Source: a virus. Taken from it: a stretch of DNA of 22,870 nt. The notes beneath the pieces were generated by a model. It was not told where the DNA came from. It worked only from the letters and a program-made list of their open reading frames with translations, and searched no databases. Below, one piece after another: positions 20,731 to 22,870 of this stretch (its first letter is position 1; each line of letters begins with the position of its first letter). The stretch covers positions 1 through 22,870 of IMG/VR virus record IMGVR_UViG_3300015371_000194. One strand, written 5' to 3'. A program made the translations under genes and the position numbers.

Positions 20731-22107
20731 TCAGCGTCCGTTCCCGGCCTTCTCGCGCTCGCTGCGGCCGCGCGCCGCCTCGTCGCCGCTGCCGCCGGGC
20801 AGCCGCCGCGTGCCGCCGTTGCCGCCTTCCAGCGCGCCCGCGCCGGTCGGGGTCGCCAGCCCGCTCGTCAGGCCGGTCACCGTGCCGAACGCCGCCGGCC
20901 GGTAGACGGCCAGCATCCCGCGCGTCTCGGCGCGGATCGCCACGAGGTTCTTGATGAAGAAGTCCGCGTGGCTGTTCGACGCCTGGACGACGATGCCCTG
21001 CCGGCGCCAGTACTGGCCGCCGACCTTGAACGCGCCGACCAGCCCGGTGCCCTGCACCATGCCGGTCGTCGGCACGACCTTGAGCCCCCACAGCGAGGGC
21101 GACGGCAGGTCGCTGAACATCCCGGGCCCGTAGTACACGCCGTTCTGGTCCTTGAGCGTGACCACGCCCGCCCAGTCGGCGGGGTTCAGCACGACCGCGT
21201 CGGGCATCAGGAACTGCGTGGTCATGATCGTCATGGCCTGCCGGAACACGACGTCGGCGGTGTTCTCGCCCGCGCCCAGCGCCAGGGCCGGCGACAGCCC
21301 GGGCCGGGTCAGGATGCCGTGCAGGTGCGGCGCGACGCCGCTGCCGTTGATCACCTCGTCCTCGACCTTGAGGTCGACGAACAGCCGCAGACGCGCGTCG
21401 ATGTAGGCGCGGATCTGCGAGACGTCCGCCAGCATTTCCTCCGACACCGGCAGCCACGTGGCGATCTTGCGGACCGTCTCGGTGAGCGCATCGAACGTCA
21501 GGGCCGACTCGGGCTTGACGCCGCCCTCGGCGACCGCATCGGCCGCGTTGGTGGACGACTTCTCCACCATGTAGGTGATGGTCACGGCGTCGGTCGTGCC
21601 CTGCGCGAACAGGTCGACGACCTTCGGCACCTGATAGCCGGGCTGCAGGATGCCGGGCAGCAGCTGCGGCACGAGCAGCTTGCCGCCGCTGGCCACGTCC
21701 TCGGTGAGCGTGGCCGCCAGCAGTTCGACGGGCGGCGTCGCCCAGGCCGAGCCCTTCATGTGGCCGGCCTTGATGAAGTCCATCGCGGCCGACTCCGCGA
21801 ACTGCTGGCCCAGGCTCTTGACGCTCCGGGTGAGCGCGGTCGACTGGCCGGGGCTCACCAGCGTTGCGCGCGCTTCGATCATCGCGGCGAGTTCGGCGCG
21901 CACGTCGGTGGCCGATGAGGCGGCGGCGATCTTGTCGCGCTGCTCCCGGGCGGTGGCGAGGTAGCCGTCGATCTTCGTGCGTTCCTCGGCGGTGAGTTCG
22001 CGCTTCTCGGTGTCGGCGGTCTGCATCGCGGCCTGCGCGGCATCAACCGCGGCGTTCAGGTCCTTGTGCATCTCGCCGACGTCGCGGCTGTTGACGATGG
22101 CCGTCAT
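20731..22107 (-). CDS. Major capsid protein, HK97 fold, 458 aa
   Basis: ATG 22107 has AGGAG about 7 nt upstream. Residues 1-110 are a charged coiled-coil delta/scaffold domain (DVGEMHKDLNAAVDAAQ, REQRDKIAAASSATDVRAEL) expected to be removed by the protease upstream. The rest fits HK97 gp5: PQLLPGILQPGYQVPKVVDL as N-arm, VAEGGVKPESALTFDALTE in the E-loop region, VRKIATWLPVSEEMLAD, EVINGSGVAPHLHGIL, AVVLNPADWAGVV and GLKVVPTTGM. The final part (after about residue 415) is Gly/Ala/Arg-rich and probably disordered, unlike HK97. Whether this tail is exposed or cleaved is unknown. Confidence 0.93.
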   Translation of the reverse strand: MTAIVNSRDVGEMHKDLNAAVDAAQAAMQTADTEKRELTAEERTKIDGYLATAREQRDKIAAASSATDVRAELAAMIEARATLVSPGQSTALTRSVKSLGQQFAESAAMDFIKAGHMKGSAWATPPVELLAATLTEDVASGGKLLVPQLLPGILQPGYQVPKVVDLFAQGTTDAVTITYMVEKSSTNAADAVAEGGVKPESALTFDALTETVRKIATWLPVSEEMLADVSQIRAYIDARLRLFVDLKVEDEVINGSGVAPHLHGILTRPGLSPALALGAGENTADVVFRQAMTIMTTQFLMPDAVVLNPADWAGVVTLKDQNGVYYGPGMFSDLPSPSLWGLKVVPTTGMVQGTGLVGAFKVGGQYWRRQGIVVQASNSHADFFIKNLVAIRAETRGMLAVYRPAAFGTVTGLTSGLATPTGAGALEGGNGGTRRLPGGSGDEAARGRSEREKAGNGR

Positions 22108-22146
22108 GGTCTGCTCCTGGTCGTTCGGGGGTCGGCGGGGACGGTC

Positions 22147-22869
22147 TTAGACAGACCGCAGCCGCTGGAGTTCGCTGCGTCGGGCCTGATCGGTGAGCTG
22201 GTCGCTGAGGATCGCCAGCGTGGTGTCGAGGCTCTGGATGCCGTCCACGAGGCCGGCGGCCTTCGCGTCCTCGGCAGCCAGCACGCGGCCTTCGCCGTAG
22301 CCCTGGCGCACGGCGTCCGTAGACACCCCGCGCCCGGCCGCGACGTCGGCCACGAAGCTCGCATAGTGCGCGTCGACGCGCCGCTGCATCGCCGCCTGCG
22401 CGTCCTTGGACAGCGGCGCGAGGTCGGTGGCTTCGGTCTTGAACCGGCCGGCCGACACCACGGTGTGCTGGACGCCCTTGTCGGCCCAGAACGCCGACAT
22501 GTCGGCATGGACGCCGAACACGCCGATGCTGCCGGCTTCGCCGCTCGGGGTGAGCAGGATGCGCGAGGCGGCGCTGGCGATCCAGTAGCCGCCGCTCGCC
22601 GCCAGCCCGCTGATCACCGCCGTCACCGGCTTGATGGCCGACAGCGCCCGGACCGCCGCCCACGTCTCATGCACGCCGTAGACGCTGCCGCCGCCGGAGT
22701 CGATGTCGAGGACGACCTGCTTGACGCCGGGCGCCTGGGCGATGGCGCCGAGCGTGGCCTGGAAGTCGACCAGCCCGCGCGCGCCGAAGATGGCCGCCAG
22801 CCCGGTGGCGCGGCGCATCAGGAAGCCGTGCAGCGGCACGACCACCAGGGGCGCGGCCGACCGGGGGTC
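22147..22869 (-). CDS. S49-family head maturation protease, N-terminus beyond the window
   Basis: The frame is open to the right edge; 240 codons are visible, so the gene is cut here. GTG 22845 could be a start, but the strand pattern LVVVPLHGFLM suggests more N-terminal residues. The S49 (SppA/lambda gpC-like) signature is clear. LDIDSGGGSVYGVHE forms the oxyanion loop and AASGGYWIA holds the nucleophile Ser (residue 84 from GTG 22845). TPSGEAGSIGVFGVHAD follows, and SAGRFKTEATDL supplies the Lys base (136). The C-terminus carries a helical tail (LAILSDQLTDQARRSELQRL). It should cleave the capsid scaffold domain. It precedes the capsid gene by 39 nt. Confidence 0.92.
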   Translation of the reverse strand, partial: DPRSAAPLVVVPLHGFLMRRATGLAAIFGARGLVDFQATLGAIAQAPGVKQVVLDIDSGGGSVYGVHETWAAVRALSAIKPVTAVISGLAASGGYWIASAASRILLTPSGEAGSIGVFGVHADMSAFWADKGVQHTVVSAGRFKTEATDLAPLSKDAQAAMQRRVDAHYASFVADVAAGRGVSTDAVRQGYGEGRVLAAEDAKAAGLVDGIQSLDTTLAILSDQLTDQARRSELQRLRSV

Positions 22870-22870
22870 G

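Noticed and set aside
19289-21457. 722-aa minus-strand protein spanning gp10-like, closure, connector and capsid genes
   Set aside because: Only the last 132 codons are coding. The rest is the wrong frame of the three upstream genes, which have clear family motifs.
1-22870. tRNA, rRNA, insertion sequence, holin or endolysin genes
   Set aside because: None was recognised by eye on either strand. A tRNA or profile search would be needed to exclude small or divergent ones.

Overview
The window is a piece of a tailed-phage genome (free siphovirus or prophage) with very high GC, roughly 70% by eye, and frequent GTG/TTG starts. A fairly complete HK97-type head and long-tail module fills about 17 kb of the minus strand. 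No host gene, integrase, terminase, portal, tRNA or rRNA was seen, so I cannot name the host. The codon bias only says it is a high-GC bacterium. In this gene order the terminase and portal genes should lie just beyond the right edge, upstream of the truncated protease.

Layout. (1) 1-687: no convincing gene. It holds an iteron-like array of about 17-bp units (126-327), then an AT-rich island with two matching 13-mers (394-430), together resembling a replication origin, and a promoter-like motif (609-625). (2) 688-4895, plus strand: about a dozen small, tightly overlapping genes (62-161 codons), nearly all unrecognised, ending with a ribbon-helix-helix regulator. The cluster is punctuated by three copies of a conserved 17-bp promoter-like motif, a twice-occurring double-hairpin element, and a GAGACGAATTG repeat family. 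(3) 4896-5220: convergent intergenic region with a strong terminator-like hairpin and GC-rich low-complexity DNA. (4) 22869-5221, minus strand: S49 head-maturation protease (cut by the edge), major capsid protein, head-tail connector, head closure protein, HK97-gp10-like protein, tail terminator, small putative zinc-finger protein, major tail tube protein, tail assembly chaperone with a second ORF in the -1 frame, 1499-aa tape measure protein, baseplate hub protein, S74-chaperoned tail fibre, two unknown small proteins, a TIM-barrel glycoside-hydrolase-like protein, and a beta-propeller-like protein with a Pro-Glu-Gly-rich linker.

How it works together. The protease and capsid protein build and mature the head. 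The connector, closure, gp10-like and terminator proteins join it to the tail. Tube, chaperones and tape measure make a tail of roughly 200 nm, if the usual length rule holds. The hub and fibre form the tip. The last two large minus-strand genes sit where receptor-binding or cell-surface-degrading proteins are usually found, and are the best candidates for new host-interaction biology. The plus-strand cluster is probably the early/regulatory or anti-host region.
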